The notes below the pieces were generated by a model. That model had not been told where the DNA came from and did no database searches. It worked only from the letters and a program-made list of their open reading frames with translations. The translations under genes and the position numbers were made by a program. Below are positions 1 through 6,146 of a DNA stretch of 12,419 nt, in pieces (positions within the stretch are counted from its first letter, which is position 1; each line of letters begins with the position of its first letter). The stretch covers positions 1-12,419 of the forward strand of contig JAUWBX010000013.1 of the NCBI GenBank assembly GCA_030609625.1, written 5' to 3'. The stretch comes from Phycisphaerae bacterium (GTDB taxonomy: Bacteria; Planctomycetota; Phycisphaerae; Sedimentisphaerales; Anaerobacaceae).

Positions 1-522
1 CAGTCCGTACTACAATCTTTCAACTCCTTGTTTTTTATGCGTGTTTTTTGTTTTAAGCGATTGTATCATCTGTAATTACAATAGGTTATGGAACATTTTG
101 TTTAGACGAACTTTTGGTTGCGGCTACGCTGCGCCAGGTCAGTCCGTGTCTAAAAAAAACAGTGTCAACTTGTGCCCCTGTGCCTTAGGTAATAGGTATC
201 CTGTCTAAAAAAACTTCGTGTTAATTCGTGTCAATTCGTGGCTAATAGCTTTCTGTGTTCTCTGTGTAATCTGTGAAATCTGTGGTTAAATATTAGTGAA
301 AAATCAACCAAAAACGCTGATACCTTTGAGCAAAAATCAAATTTTTCAAAATTTTTTTAACTGCTTTAGTGGCATCGAGTTACGAGAATCCCGAACTGAT
401 ATTTGAGGACTTTTTTCGCATCAAACGTGCAGCTACGTCTAATTATAGAGGGGCTACTTTTTTGCCTTCATTAAATAGTCAATAATCAATAGTAAATAGT
501 AAATCATGAGCATCAAGGATCT

Positions 523-564
523 AACTTTAGCTCACTTTAGTCACTTTAGGCACTTTAGCTCACT
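523..564. repeat. Short tandem repeat, CACTTTAG unit
   Basis: Four head-to-tail copies of a unit close to CACTTTAG plus one or two spacer bases (units starting near 523, 533, 542 and 551), ending in a partial CACT. The spacing is 9-10 bases. It lies just upstream of the longer repeat array and has no evident function. Confidence 0.7.
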
Positions 565-625
565 CTTCACTCTCTCGCAACTCTACACTTGTAGAGACTC
601 TTCTACAAATCACCCCTTTTTATGC

Positions 626-962
626 AAAACAAACCCAATCTTGTCCGCCGTAGGCGGATTGCAAATGAACGCAAATCTATATAATACAAGGGATTATGAA
701 AGAAAACGCGATTGGACACTTAGTGAAAACAAACCCAATTCAAACCCAATCAAAGCCAATTTAAAAAGAGCCAAAATGAACGTAAACTTATATGTTATAG
801 AGGGTTACAGAAAAAACGATGATTTCGTAGTCCGAATAAACAAACCCAATTCAAACCCAATTTCCGTAAAGCCCAAAATGAGCGCAAACCTCTTTATCGC
901 AAAGGATTATGAAAATGAACCACCTTCCGGCCCCAAAAAAACAAACCCAAAACAAACCCAAC
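626..962. repeat. Tandem array of ~100-bp degenerate units
   Basis: Three full units and a partial fourth. Each begins with a CAAACCC-type tract (cytosine landmarks at 730, 841 and 942, with a first copy at 630) and carries an internal block with ATG at 665, 776 and 878, followed by a conserved pattern reading M-N/S-x-N-L-Y/F and later a (D/G)-Y. ATG-to-ATG distances are 111 and 102 bases, both multiples of three, so the reading frame is kept between units. Several differences inside the block are synonymous (three different Leu codons; AAT/AAC; TAT/TAC). The first unit carries the small palindrome at 644-658. This could be a decayed coding repeat or a dispersed non-coding repeat; it is not a CRISPR. 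Confidence 0.7.
644..658. repeat. Small palindrome TCCGCC-GTA-GGCGGA
   Basis: A perfect 6-bp inverted repeat with a 3-base loop. A near-identical palindrome occurs at 1333-1346, directly after the NifU-like gene, so this is a repeated palindromic module rather than a chance hairpin. Confidence 0.6.
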
Positions 963-1020
963 CTGTAGTGAGCTTGTCGAACCTATTTCAATACGAAAAG
1001 CTGGCCAAAAGCAAAATTGC

Positions 1021-1029
1021 TGATATAAT
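1021..1029 (+). promoter_or_regulatory. Extended -10 promoter for the NifU-like gene
   Basis: TGATATAAT is an exact extended -10 (TGn followed by TATAAT). It would start transcription near 1036, about 27 bases before the start codon at 1063. I see no good -35 hexamer at the right distance, which fits an extended -10 promoter. A Shine-Dalgarno GGAG lies at 1052-1055, seven bases before the ATG. Confidence 0.5.
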
Positions 1030-1062
1030 AATCTCGCTAAATGAGTTTTTTGGAGATTTCTT

Positions 1063-1332
1063 ATGTGTGAAAATTGCGGTTGCAGCGAAGCTAACGCCGA
1101 AAAAACTATGGAAGAAAAGGTCAAAGACACAATCGAGTCCATTCGGGGGAGTCTGCAAAGCCACGGCGGCGATGTTGAGCTGGTTGGAATAGATGAAGAC
1201 AACACCGTCAAGGTCCGCCTGCAGGGGGCCTGCCATGGCTGCCCCGGGGCTGCGATGACTATGAAAATGGGAATCGAAAGAATCCTAAAAGAAAAGGTCC
1301 CTGAGATAAAAGAAGTCGTCGCCGTAGATTAA
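1063..1332 (+). CDS. NifU C-terminal-domain Fe-S cluster carrier
   Basis: A small 89-residue protein consisting almost wholly of the NifU C-terminal (Nfu-type) domain, which carries or assembles [4Fe-4S] clusters and passes them to apo-enzymes in the cytoplasm. The diagnostic CxxC lies at Cys57-Cys60 in the context GACHGCPGAA, followed by the usual amphipathic helix ending in a hydrophobic strand at residues 71-89. The front of the domain has the typical LQSHGGDVELVGI stretch (residues 31-43). An extra cysteine group, Cys2, Cys5 and Cys7, sits at the very N-terminus and is unusual. The start is supported by GGAG seven bases upstream. It is probably expressed alone from the extended -10 promoter. 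The neighbouring cluster contains an enzyme predicted to need three [4Fe-4S] clusters, but the two are on opposite strands. Confidence 0.9.
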   Translation: MCENCGCSEANAEKTMEEKVKDTIESIRGSLQSHGGDVELVGIDEDNTVKVRLQGACHGCPGAAMTMKMGIERILKEKVPEIKEVVAVD

Positions 1333-1346
1333 TCCGCCGCGGCGGA
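1333..1346. repeat. Palindrome TCCGCCGCGGCGGA after the NifU-like gene
   Basis: A perfect 14-base palindrome beginning directly after the TAA stop of the NifU-like gene. It can fold as a 5-bp stem with a 4-base loop. There is no T-run on the + strand after it (an A-rich tract follows), so it is a poor intrinsic terminator for the upstream gene. It matches the module at 644-658. Confidence 0.55.
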
Positions 1347-1394
1347 CTAAAAATTGATTAGTTATTAGACGGCTTTCTACAGGAGACATAGGAA

Positions 1395-1757
1395 ATGAGG
1401 ATTCTGACAGCGGTTTTTCTGGTGGCGATGGCTGGTTTTTTAGGGTGCGGATGTCGCAGCGTCTGCCGGTATAATCCAGACAGAACTCTAAAGCAGGCAA
1501 AGCGGGACTGCCGGGAGTGTCATTATCAGGCACAAGCTGAAGCTATCGAGGATGCATGGCGTCATAAGCTTGACCTGCCCATAACAGGTGACGACCAACC
1601 TTTTGAAATCTTGTGGCGCTATAGAGATTTGCAATTCGACCAATGTATGAAACACAAAGGCTATCGCATCGTTCCCGAAGATGAGTTGAGTTTTCCTACG
1701 CGAAAGCGGCTGTTTCACGTGGCAGGTGAATGGTACTACTCTATAGCCGGCAATTGA
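1395..1757 (+). CDS. Small cysteine-containing lipoprotein, unknown function
   Basis: A 120-residue protein with an N-terminal signal: Arg2, then a hydrophobic stretch (residues 3-16) ending FLGC, so Cys18 is a reasonable lipidation site, with Cys20 as an alternative. The mature part is small, charged and probably helical. It contains a CRECH motif (Cys39-Cys42-His43) and a late 'QCMKHKGYR' segment. The arrangement (an acidic/aromatic-cysteine segment, a helix rich in Ala and Glu, then C-M-x-x-K-G-Y) resembles small bacterial lipoproteins of unknown role, so I do not read CxxCH as a heme site. The start is supported by AGGAG at 1381-1385. Its stop is only three bases from the stop of the convergent mtnA gene. 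I cannot name a function. Confidence 0.7.
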   Translation: MRILTAVFLVAMAGFLGCGCRSVCRYNPDRTLKQAKRDCRECHYQAQAEAIEDAWRHKLDLPITGDDQPFEILWRYRDLQFDQCMKHKGYRIVPEDELSFPTRKRLFHVAGEWYYSIAGN

Positions 1758-1760
1758 ACA

Positions 1761-2843
1761 TCACCTCGAATCTTGACTGTCGTCAGACAAGTGTCCCGAG
1801 ATGGCCTCGGCGTTGGGTTTTTCAATCACCCCTCTTTCGGTAATGATAGCAGCAATATCCTGTGCCTCTGTAACGTCAAAAGCCGGATTGTAAATGTCAA
1901 CCCCTTCTGGTACGGTCCTTCTATCGCCAAAGAACGTCACTTCATCAGCCGGCCTTTGTTCAATAGGTATCTCGGCTCCGCTTTTTATACTCAAATCGAA
2001 CGTGCTTGACGGCGCCGCAATATAAAACGGTATGCCGTGCTCTCTGGCGAGAATGCTCAGGCTGTAAGTACCAATCTTATTTGCCGTATCACCATTTGCC
2101 GCGATTCGGTCCGCGCCGGTTATGACCGCATCGACCCTGCCCTGTTTCATCAGGTAAGCCGCCATATTATCGCAAATCACTGTAACATCAATTCTCGCCT
2201 GCTTCAGCTCCCAGGCTGTCAATCGAGCACCCTGCAGTAATGGCCGGGTCTCATCTGCATAAACCCTGAACTTCTTTCCATTTTTATGTGCCTCAAACAT
2301 CACCGACAAAGCCGTCCCCTCTCCCGCAGTCGCAAGCGCCCCTGCGTTGCAGTGCGTCAAAATACCGGCGTCTTTTTTAATGAACCTTTCCCCATTTTGA
2401 CCAATCCGCCGACACATATCCACGTCTTCCCGATAAATAGCATTCGCCTCAGCTAAGGCAACCTCGCGCAACTCTTGCACCGTTGCTTCTGGCTGCCCGG
2501 CCACAAACTCCTCTTCACTTTTCCGTATCCTCTCCAGCTCACATGATAAATTCTCATCTGTAGGTCGGGATGATGCCAAATACTCGGCAGACTCAATCAG
2601 AACTTTAAGTCCCTCCTCCAGACCATCCGCAGGTTTAAGCTTTTGCATAGCTAAAACAAGTCCATAAGCTGCCGAAACACCGATAGCCGGGGCACCTCGA
2701 ACGGCAAGCGTCTTTATTGATTCAAAAAGCTGTTCTATCGAGCGGCACTGCAACTTAACAAATTCAGCAGGCAATCGCCGCTGGTCTATAAGCTCTAAGA
2801 AACCGTCAATACCGCCAACCCATTTAAGTGCCTGAACAATCAT
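1761..2843 (-). CDS. mtnA: S-methyl-5-thioribose-1-phosphate isomerase
   Basis: A 360-residue member of the aIF-2B/MtnA family, the usual length for MtnA. It converts 5-methylthioribose 1-phosphate to the ribulose form in methionine salvage; relatives isomerise other aldose 1-phosphates. Recognisable signatures are RGAPAIGVSAAYG (residues 49-61), RPT (93-95), THCNAGALATAGEGTALS (163-180) with the catalytic Cys165, YADETRPLLQGARLTAWEL (195-213), and GADRIAANGDTANKIGTYS (243-261) with the catalytic Asp245. It is the last gene of the minus-strand cluster, 30 bases after the sugar kinase. Only a weak A-rich ribosome-binding site is visible, so translation may be coupled to the upstream gene or be modest. 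No other methionine-salvage gene is present, which leaves open a sugar-phosphate role in this operon. Confidence 0.92.
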   Translation of the reverse strand: MIVQALKWVGGIDGFLELIDQRRLPAEFVKLQCRSIEQLFESIKTLAVRGAPAIGVSAAYGLVLAMQKLKPADGLEEGLKVLIESAEYLASSRPTDENLSCELERIRKSEEEFVAGQPEATVQELREVALAEANAIYREDVDMCRRIGQNGERFIKKDAGILTHCNAGALATAGEGTALSVMFEAHKNGKKFRVYADETRPLLQGARLTAWELKQARIDVTVICDNMAAYLMKQGRVDAVITGADRIAANGDTANKIGTYSLSILAREHGIPFYIAAPSSTFDLSIKSGAEIPIEQRPADEVTFFGDRRTVPEGVDIYNPAFDVTEAQDIAAIITERGVIEKPNAEAISGHLSDDSQDSR

Positions 2844-2856
2844 AAAAATCTTTTCT

Positions 2857-2871
2857 CGAACATCGTGTTCG
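2857..2871 (-). promoter_or_regulatory. Intercistronic hairpin between the kinase and mtnA
   Basis: A perfect 6-bp stem (CGAACA/TGTTCG) with a 3-base loop lies between the kinase stop (2874) and the mtnA start (2843). No T-run follows on the minus strand, so it is not a typical terminator. It could tune mRNA processing or mtnA translation. Confidence 0.3.
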
Positions 2872-2873
2872 GA

Positions 2874-3974
2874 TTATCTGTCAACTCTGGCGCCGCCGCC
2901 ACCCATAACTTTTTCGACTTCGCGCAGACTGGCTGTTGTCGTATCGCCAGGTGTAGTCATTGCCAAAGCACCATGGGCGGCACCGTAGTTGACCGCCTCG
3001 TCGGGCTCTTTTCCCTCCATAAGAGCATATATCAGGCCGGATGCAAAGCTGTCACCGCCTCCGACACGGTCGTATATCTCAAGGTCCGTTCTGAGTGTGG
3101 CATCGTGAAATTCACCGTCGGCGTAGATAATAGCACCCCAGTCGTTGACCGAAGCTGTTTTCGCATTCCGCAGAGTTGTGGCTACGACTTTGAAATTTGG
3201 AAACTCCTTTGTAACCTGCTCGATCATTTTCTTAAAATTCGTTGGGTCGAGCTTCGAGAAGCTTTCGCCGGTGCCTTTTACTTTAAAACCCAGAGCGGCT
3301 GTGAAGTCTTCTTCGTTGCCAAGCATCACATCCACATGCGGTGCGATAGCACGATTGACTTCCATTGCCTTTTCTTGGCCGCCGATATCCTTCCATAGTG
3401 AGTTGCGAAAGTTCAGGTCGTAGGAAACTATAGTGCCGTGCTTTTTGGCTGCTGTAACAGCTTCGATGATAACATCAGGCGTTGTCTGCGACAGTCCTGC
3501 AAAAATGCCTCCGGTGTGGAACCATCGGACGCCGTCGGTGCCGAATATGTTGTCCCAGTCTATGTCGCCTTTCTTTAGTTGTGAAGCGGCGCTGTTTGCC
3601 CTGTCCGAACAGCCCACAGCGGCCCGCACGCCAAAGCCACGCTCGGTGAAATTCAAGCCAATCCTTACTTTCCTGCCGATGCCATCGTACGGGACCCATT
3701 TGACATACTCGGTATTCACGCCGCCCTGATATATCAAGTCCTCGAGCAATCTTCCGACAGGATTATCCACAAGGGCAGTTACAACCGCGGCTCTTTTACC
3801 GAAACATCGCTTTAGACCTCTGGCGACATTGTACTCTCCGCCGCCTTCCCAAGCCCGAAAATGCCGGGTCGTATGAATCCTTTCCTCGCCTGGGTCTAAT
3901 CGAATCATTATCTCACCTAACGAGAGTATGTCATACTTGCATTGTGACTTCGGCTTTACATCTATTATTGCCAT
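2874..3974 (-). CDS. kdgK: PfkB-family sugar kinase, probable 2-keto-3-deoxygluconate kinase
   Basis: A 366-residue ribokinase/PfkB-fold kinase expected to phosphorylate 2-dehydro-3-deoxygluconate (KDG) with ATP to KDPG. Visible signatures are the substrate-side motif GGGEYNVARGL (residues 44-54), YDLNFRNSLW (185-194) with an Arg190 typical of KDG kinases, GNEED (219-223) at the nucleotide side, and the C-terminal PfkB signature DRVGGGDSFASGL (302-314) with the catalytic base Asp308. The signature has GGGD rather than the textbook GAGD, a variant I recall from this kinase subgroup. A GAGG Shine-Dalgarno lies six bases before the ATG. The gene follows the flavoprotein gene by 23 bases. A KDPG-aldolase-family gene in the same cluster supports the KDG assignment; the kinase could still act on a related ketodeoxy acid. 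Confidence 0.8.
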   Translation of the reverse strand: MAIIDVKPKSQCKYDILSLGEIMIRLDPGEERIHTTRHFRAWEGGGEYNVARGLKRCFGKRAAVVTALVDNPVGRLLEDLIYQGGVNTEYVKWVPYDGIGRKVRIGLNFTERGFGVRAAVGCSDRANSAASQLKKGDIDWDNIFGTDGVRWFHTGGIFAGLSQTTPDVIIEAVTAAKKHGTIVSYDLNFRNSLWKDIGGQEKAMEVNRAIAPHVDVMLGNEEDFTAALGFKVKGTGESFSKLDPTNFKKMIEQVTKEFPNFKVVATTLRNAKTASVNDWGAIIYADGEFHDATLRTDLEIYDRVGGGDSFASGLIYALMEGKEPDEAVNYGAAHGALAMTTPGDTTTASLREVEKVMGGGGARVDR

Positions 3975-3997
3975 AGAGAACCTCTTTCTTATGTACT

Positions 3998-6058
3998 TTA
4001 GCTGCTCCTGTCCCCAGCGCAGTCGAAGGAATAGATTTTTCCCTCTCTGTAATCCTGCCAGGCCGGCTCAAATGCCTTCCTGTCGGTCGGCGCAGGCCTT
4101 AATTTGATGTTCCTGCACCGAAACAAATCGGGCGAACCTTCATCGTATTCAACCTGCAATATAGAATCTCTCAACGACTCATTCTCAGGTTTGAATTTTA
4201 ACGGTTTACCAGTGGTTTTATCAATCACGTCTGGATGTATTTCGATACCGTCTTCGGAAAGGACAAGATGCGAACCCCGCGAGCCGCTGCCTTGTTCGAG
4301 CAATTCCACAACGGCCTTGAGATACCCAACGCTTGCCAGGGCCAGATGCTCGGCCTGGATTGCTGTAATTAAAACCTTGGCGTCTTTTGAATTGAATCCT
4401 TTTTGTTTTATGCCTTTGTAGAGCTTTACCGCTTCTTTCAGGGCTTTTTGAGCATCGTTCAACTCTCTTATATGTCCTCCGGATGCAGTCATACGGCTTC
4501 GGATTTCTTCTAATACTTCTTCGGGGTCCGAACCTGACGAGCTTTTATATTGCTCGAAACTCCCGACAATGTCACTTAACTGCCGGTCAATCTCAGACTG
4601 TTTATCCGAGTAATCCGGCAGCTCGCCGCCATAGACATTCACAATATATTCCGCCGCTCGCAGCCCGCCCGTCTGACCGGCGTTAAGGGCGGAGCCTCCG
4701 GGTCGTTTTACGCCGTGCGTACCGGCCATCTCACCGATTATAAAAGTCTGCGGTATATTGGACTGCCACCACTTATCCACTGCAAAACCGCCGTTGTTAT
4801 GCTGAGCGCAGACCGCAATTTCAAGCGGCTCCGAATATAAATCAATGCCGTTTTCCTTATATATCTCGATAGCTGGGACATTCATATGCGCCAATCGTTC
4901 GATAGGTGTTTTCTGCAGTGCGCCGGCTTTTTGCAGATAGTCCTTAGCTTCCGATTCGAGGTCGTCAATGTCAAACTCATCCATAGAATCACTACCTATG
5001 GGATTGTGTAGAAAATCCATATAGACCCGCCTGCCTTTTTGTGTTTCGTTGAATACCAGGATGTCAACCAACGATGATTTCAGGTTCTCGATGCGCTGCG
5101 GGTCAAAGGGCCATTGATAACCCTTGAGAAAAATATTTGTTGCCATCTTGCTCATTGACGGGAAAAAGCTCGTCAGAAATTCCTTCTCGTCTTTGCCGTC
5201 GGCGTTAGTACTGTATATTCGCGGAATCGCCTGCATATAAGTGCCGGAAACGTTCCAGCGGAATTTGATACTCGCCAGGCCGAATTGCGATTCGGTCAGG
5301 TTTGCTCCGGTCAGGCCCGCCTTGAATGCAAGCCCGTGGATTCCGAGCTGGCCTTTCGGATAGACGGTGGTTTTGAATAGCTCGCCAGGCCCGCCGGCGG
5401 CAAGTACTATATTTGCCCCAAAGAAGACGTTTATGGCACGATTTGATTCATCAGCGTTTTTCTTATCCACCGTTACAACACCTATGATTCGCTTCGATTC
5501 ACCGGAGCCGGCTGTTAGTAAGTGTGCGACCTCCTGCGCATCGTATATTTCAACACCATACCGTTCAAGCTGTTTCTGCAAACACTGGCTCATAAACCTG
5601 CTCGTTTTAGGCCCGGCTGACGTGGCCCGCTCGTATGGGTCATGGTCCGTCTTATAACCGATAAAGGTACCGGTAGAATCCGTCGGAAATGGAACTCCAG
5701 CCTGGACTAAATGATAGAATTCACGAAGTGAGCCGATTGCCTCGATAAGCGCCGAATCACCGTGGCAGCACCCGGCTGCTGTCAGACTCTTCGCAAACTC
5801 TTCGGCGCTGTCGGCAATATCCGGACTGGTGCCTATTTTGTAATAGGTCTGCTTGTCGGAGCCGCTCATCCGCGATGCACCTAAGCCTAATCCCGCAGTT
5901 ACGACAGCAATCCTGTCTTGCGGATTCTCAACACCTTTGGCCTTCATAAATTCATACAGGTGCACAGCACAGTTCATCCCTGCCGCACCTGAGCCGACAA
6001 TCACTGTGTTGTAACGATTGATAGTAACGGTCTGATTGGCTATTTGTTTTGTTTCCAT
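3998..6058 (-). CDS. Fumarate-reductase-like FAD-binding oxidoreductase
   Basis: A 686-residue soluble flavoprotein of the FAD_binding_2 (SdhA/FrdA/AprA) superfamily. Residues 18-31 carry the Rossmann GxGxxG (Gly22, Gly24, Gly27); AAGGPGELF (220-228) is the second FAD contact. HNNGGF (420-425) and THGVKRPGGSALN (447-459) match the substrate-site His and the His-Gly...Arg...Gly...Leu element of succinate dehydrogenase/fumarate reductase, giving His420, His448 and Arg452 as likely active-site residues. SRGSH (593-597) is the C-terminal-domain motif of the same family. There is no signal peptide, heme domain or fused iron-sulfur domain, and no FrdB-like partner nearby. Members reduce or oxidise activated C-C bonds next to carboxylates; the substrate here is unknown. 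I chose the ATG at 6058, with GGGAG ten bases upstream, over a TTG-initiated extension to 6169. That extension would overlap the preceding gene and consist of hairpin sequence. Confidence 0.82.
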   Translation of the reverse strand: METKQIANQTVTINRYNTVIVGSGAAGMNCAVHLYEFMKAKGVENPQDRIAVVTAGLGLGASRMSGSDKQTYYKIGTSPDIADSAEEFAKSLTAAGCCHGDSALIEAIGSLREFYHLVQAGVPFPTDSTGTFIGYKTDHDPYERATSAGPKTSRFMSQCLQKQLERYGVEIYDAQEVAHLLTAGSGESKRIIGVVTVDKKNADESNRAINVFFGANIVLAAGGPGELFKTTVYPKGQLGIHGLAFKAGLTGANLTESQFGLASIKFRWNVSGTYMQAIPRIYSTNADGKDEKEFLTSFFPSMSKMATNIFLKGYQWPFDPQRIENLKSSLVDILVFNETQKGRRVYMDFLHNPIGSDSMDEFDIDDLESEAKDYLQKAGALQKTPIERLAHMNVPAIEIYKENGIDLYSEPLEIAVCAQHNNGGFAVDKWWQSNIPQTFIIGEMAGTHGVKRPGGSALNAGQTGGLRAAEYIVNVYGGELPDYSDKQSEIDRQLSDIVGSFEQYKSSSGSDPEEVLEEIRSRMTASGGHIRELNDAQKALKEAVKLYKGIKQKGFNSKDAKVLITAIQAEHLALASVGYLKAVVELLEQGSGSRGSHLVLSEDGIEIHPDVIDKTTGKPLKFKPENESLRDSILQVEYDEGSPDLFRCRNIKLRPAPTDRKAFEPAWQDYREGKIYSFDCAGDRSS

Positions 6059-6068
6059 AATTTTCTTT

Positions 6069-6073
6069 CTCCC
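6069..6073 (-). promoter_or_regulatory. Ribosome-binding site deciding the flavoprotein start
   Basis: GGGAG on the minus strand, ten bases before the ATG at 6058. It supports that start over the upstream TTG. It partly overlaps the foot of the hairpin at 6073-6098, so folding could affect ribosome access. Confidence 0.55.
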
Positions 6074-6098
6074 ACCTGTGTCTGCGCAACCACAGGTG
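6073..6098 (-). promoter_or_regulatory. Hairpin next to the flavoprotein ribosome-binding site
   Basis: A perfect 8-bp inverted repeat (CACCTGTG/CACAGGTG) with a 10-base loop. On the mRNA it ends just where the flavoprotein Shine-Dalgarno begins. No T-run follows, so it is more likely an mRNA stability or translation element than a terminator. Confidence 0.45.
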
Positions 6099-6118
6099 CA
6101 GGCATCGGACAAATAGTG

Positions 6119-6141
6119 CCCCTGCTTGACGCTGGCAGGGG
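6119..6141 (-). promoter_or_regulatory. GC-rich hairpin after the BNR_4 gene
   Basis: A 7-bp stem (CCCCTGC/GCAGGGG) with a 9-base loop, six bases downstream of the BNR_4 stop codon. It lacks the T-run of an intrinsic terminator. Placed after the secreted enzyme and before the flavoprotein, it could protect an upstream mRNA 3' end or cause partial termination. Confidence 0.4.
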
Positions 6142-6146
6142 TCAAA

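Larger units (their letters stand above)
1..1062. other. Gene-free, repeat-rich 5' region
   Basis: I see no convincing gene here. The DNA is AT-rich, with homopolymer runs near 150-160 and 340-360. Around 222-290 it carries short direct repeats built on 'aattcgtg' and 'tctgtg', a style of dispersed non-coding repeat; a related tract recurs inside the coding sequence at 10053-10082. A 9-nt tandem repeat lies at 523-564 and about 100-bp tandem units at 626-962 (separate entries). A long open frame (506-1192) crosses this region but is made mostly of those repeats and runs over the start of the NifU-like gene, so I do not call it as a gene. Confidence 0.6.

Noticed and set aside
302..308. GGGD instead of GAGD in the kinase signature taken as a defect (residue numbers 305-308 of the kinase; start/end given here are residue-scale, DNA is near 3051-3062)
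   Set aside because: The catalytic Asp308 is present, and I recall this variant from the same KDG-kinase subgroup, so it is not evidence of inactivity.
626..962. CRISPR array
   Set aside because: Units are about 100 bp with degenerate repeats and no unique spacers of uniform size; no cas genes.
506..1192. Open frame of 228 residues on the + strand
   Set aside because: It consists mostly of tandem and dispersed repeat DNA, is Asn/Pro/Lys rich with no domain, and overlaps the well-supported NifU-like gene by 130 bases in another frame. Kept only as a repeat observation.
1333..1350. Intrinsic terminator after the NifU-like gene
   Set aside because: A palindrome is present but is followed by an A-rich tract, not a T-run, on the coding strand.
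1509..1523. CxxCH c-type heme motif in the small lipoprotein
   Set aside because: A single motif in a short protein without other cytochrome features. The surrounding Cys/Ala/Glu and C-M-x-x-K-G-Y pattern fits a generic small lipoprotein, so the match is probably coincidental.
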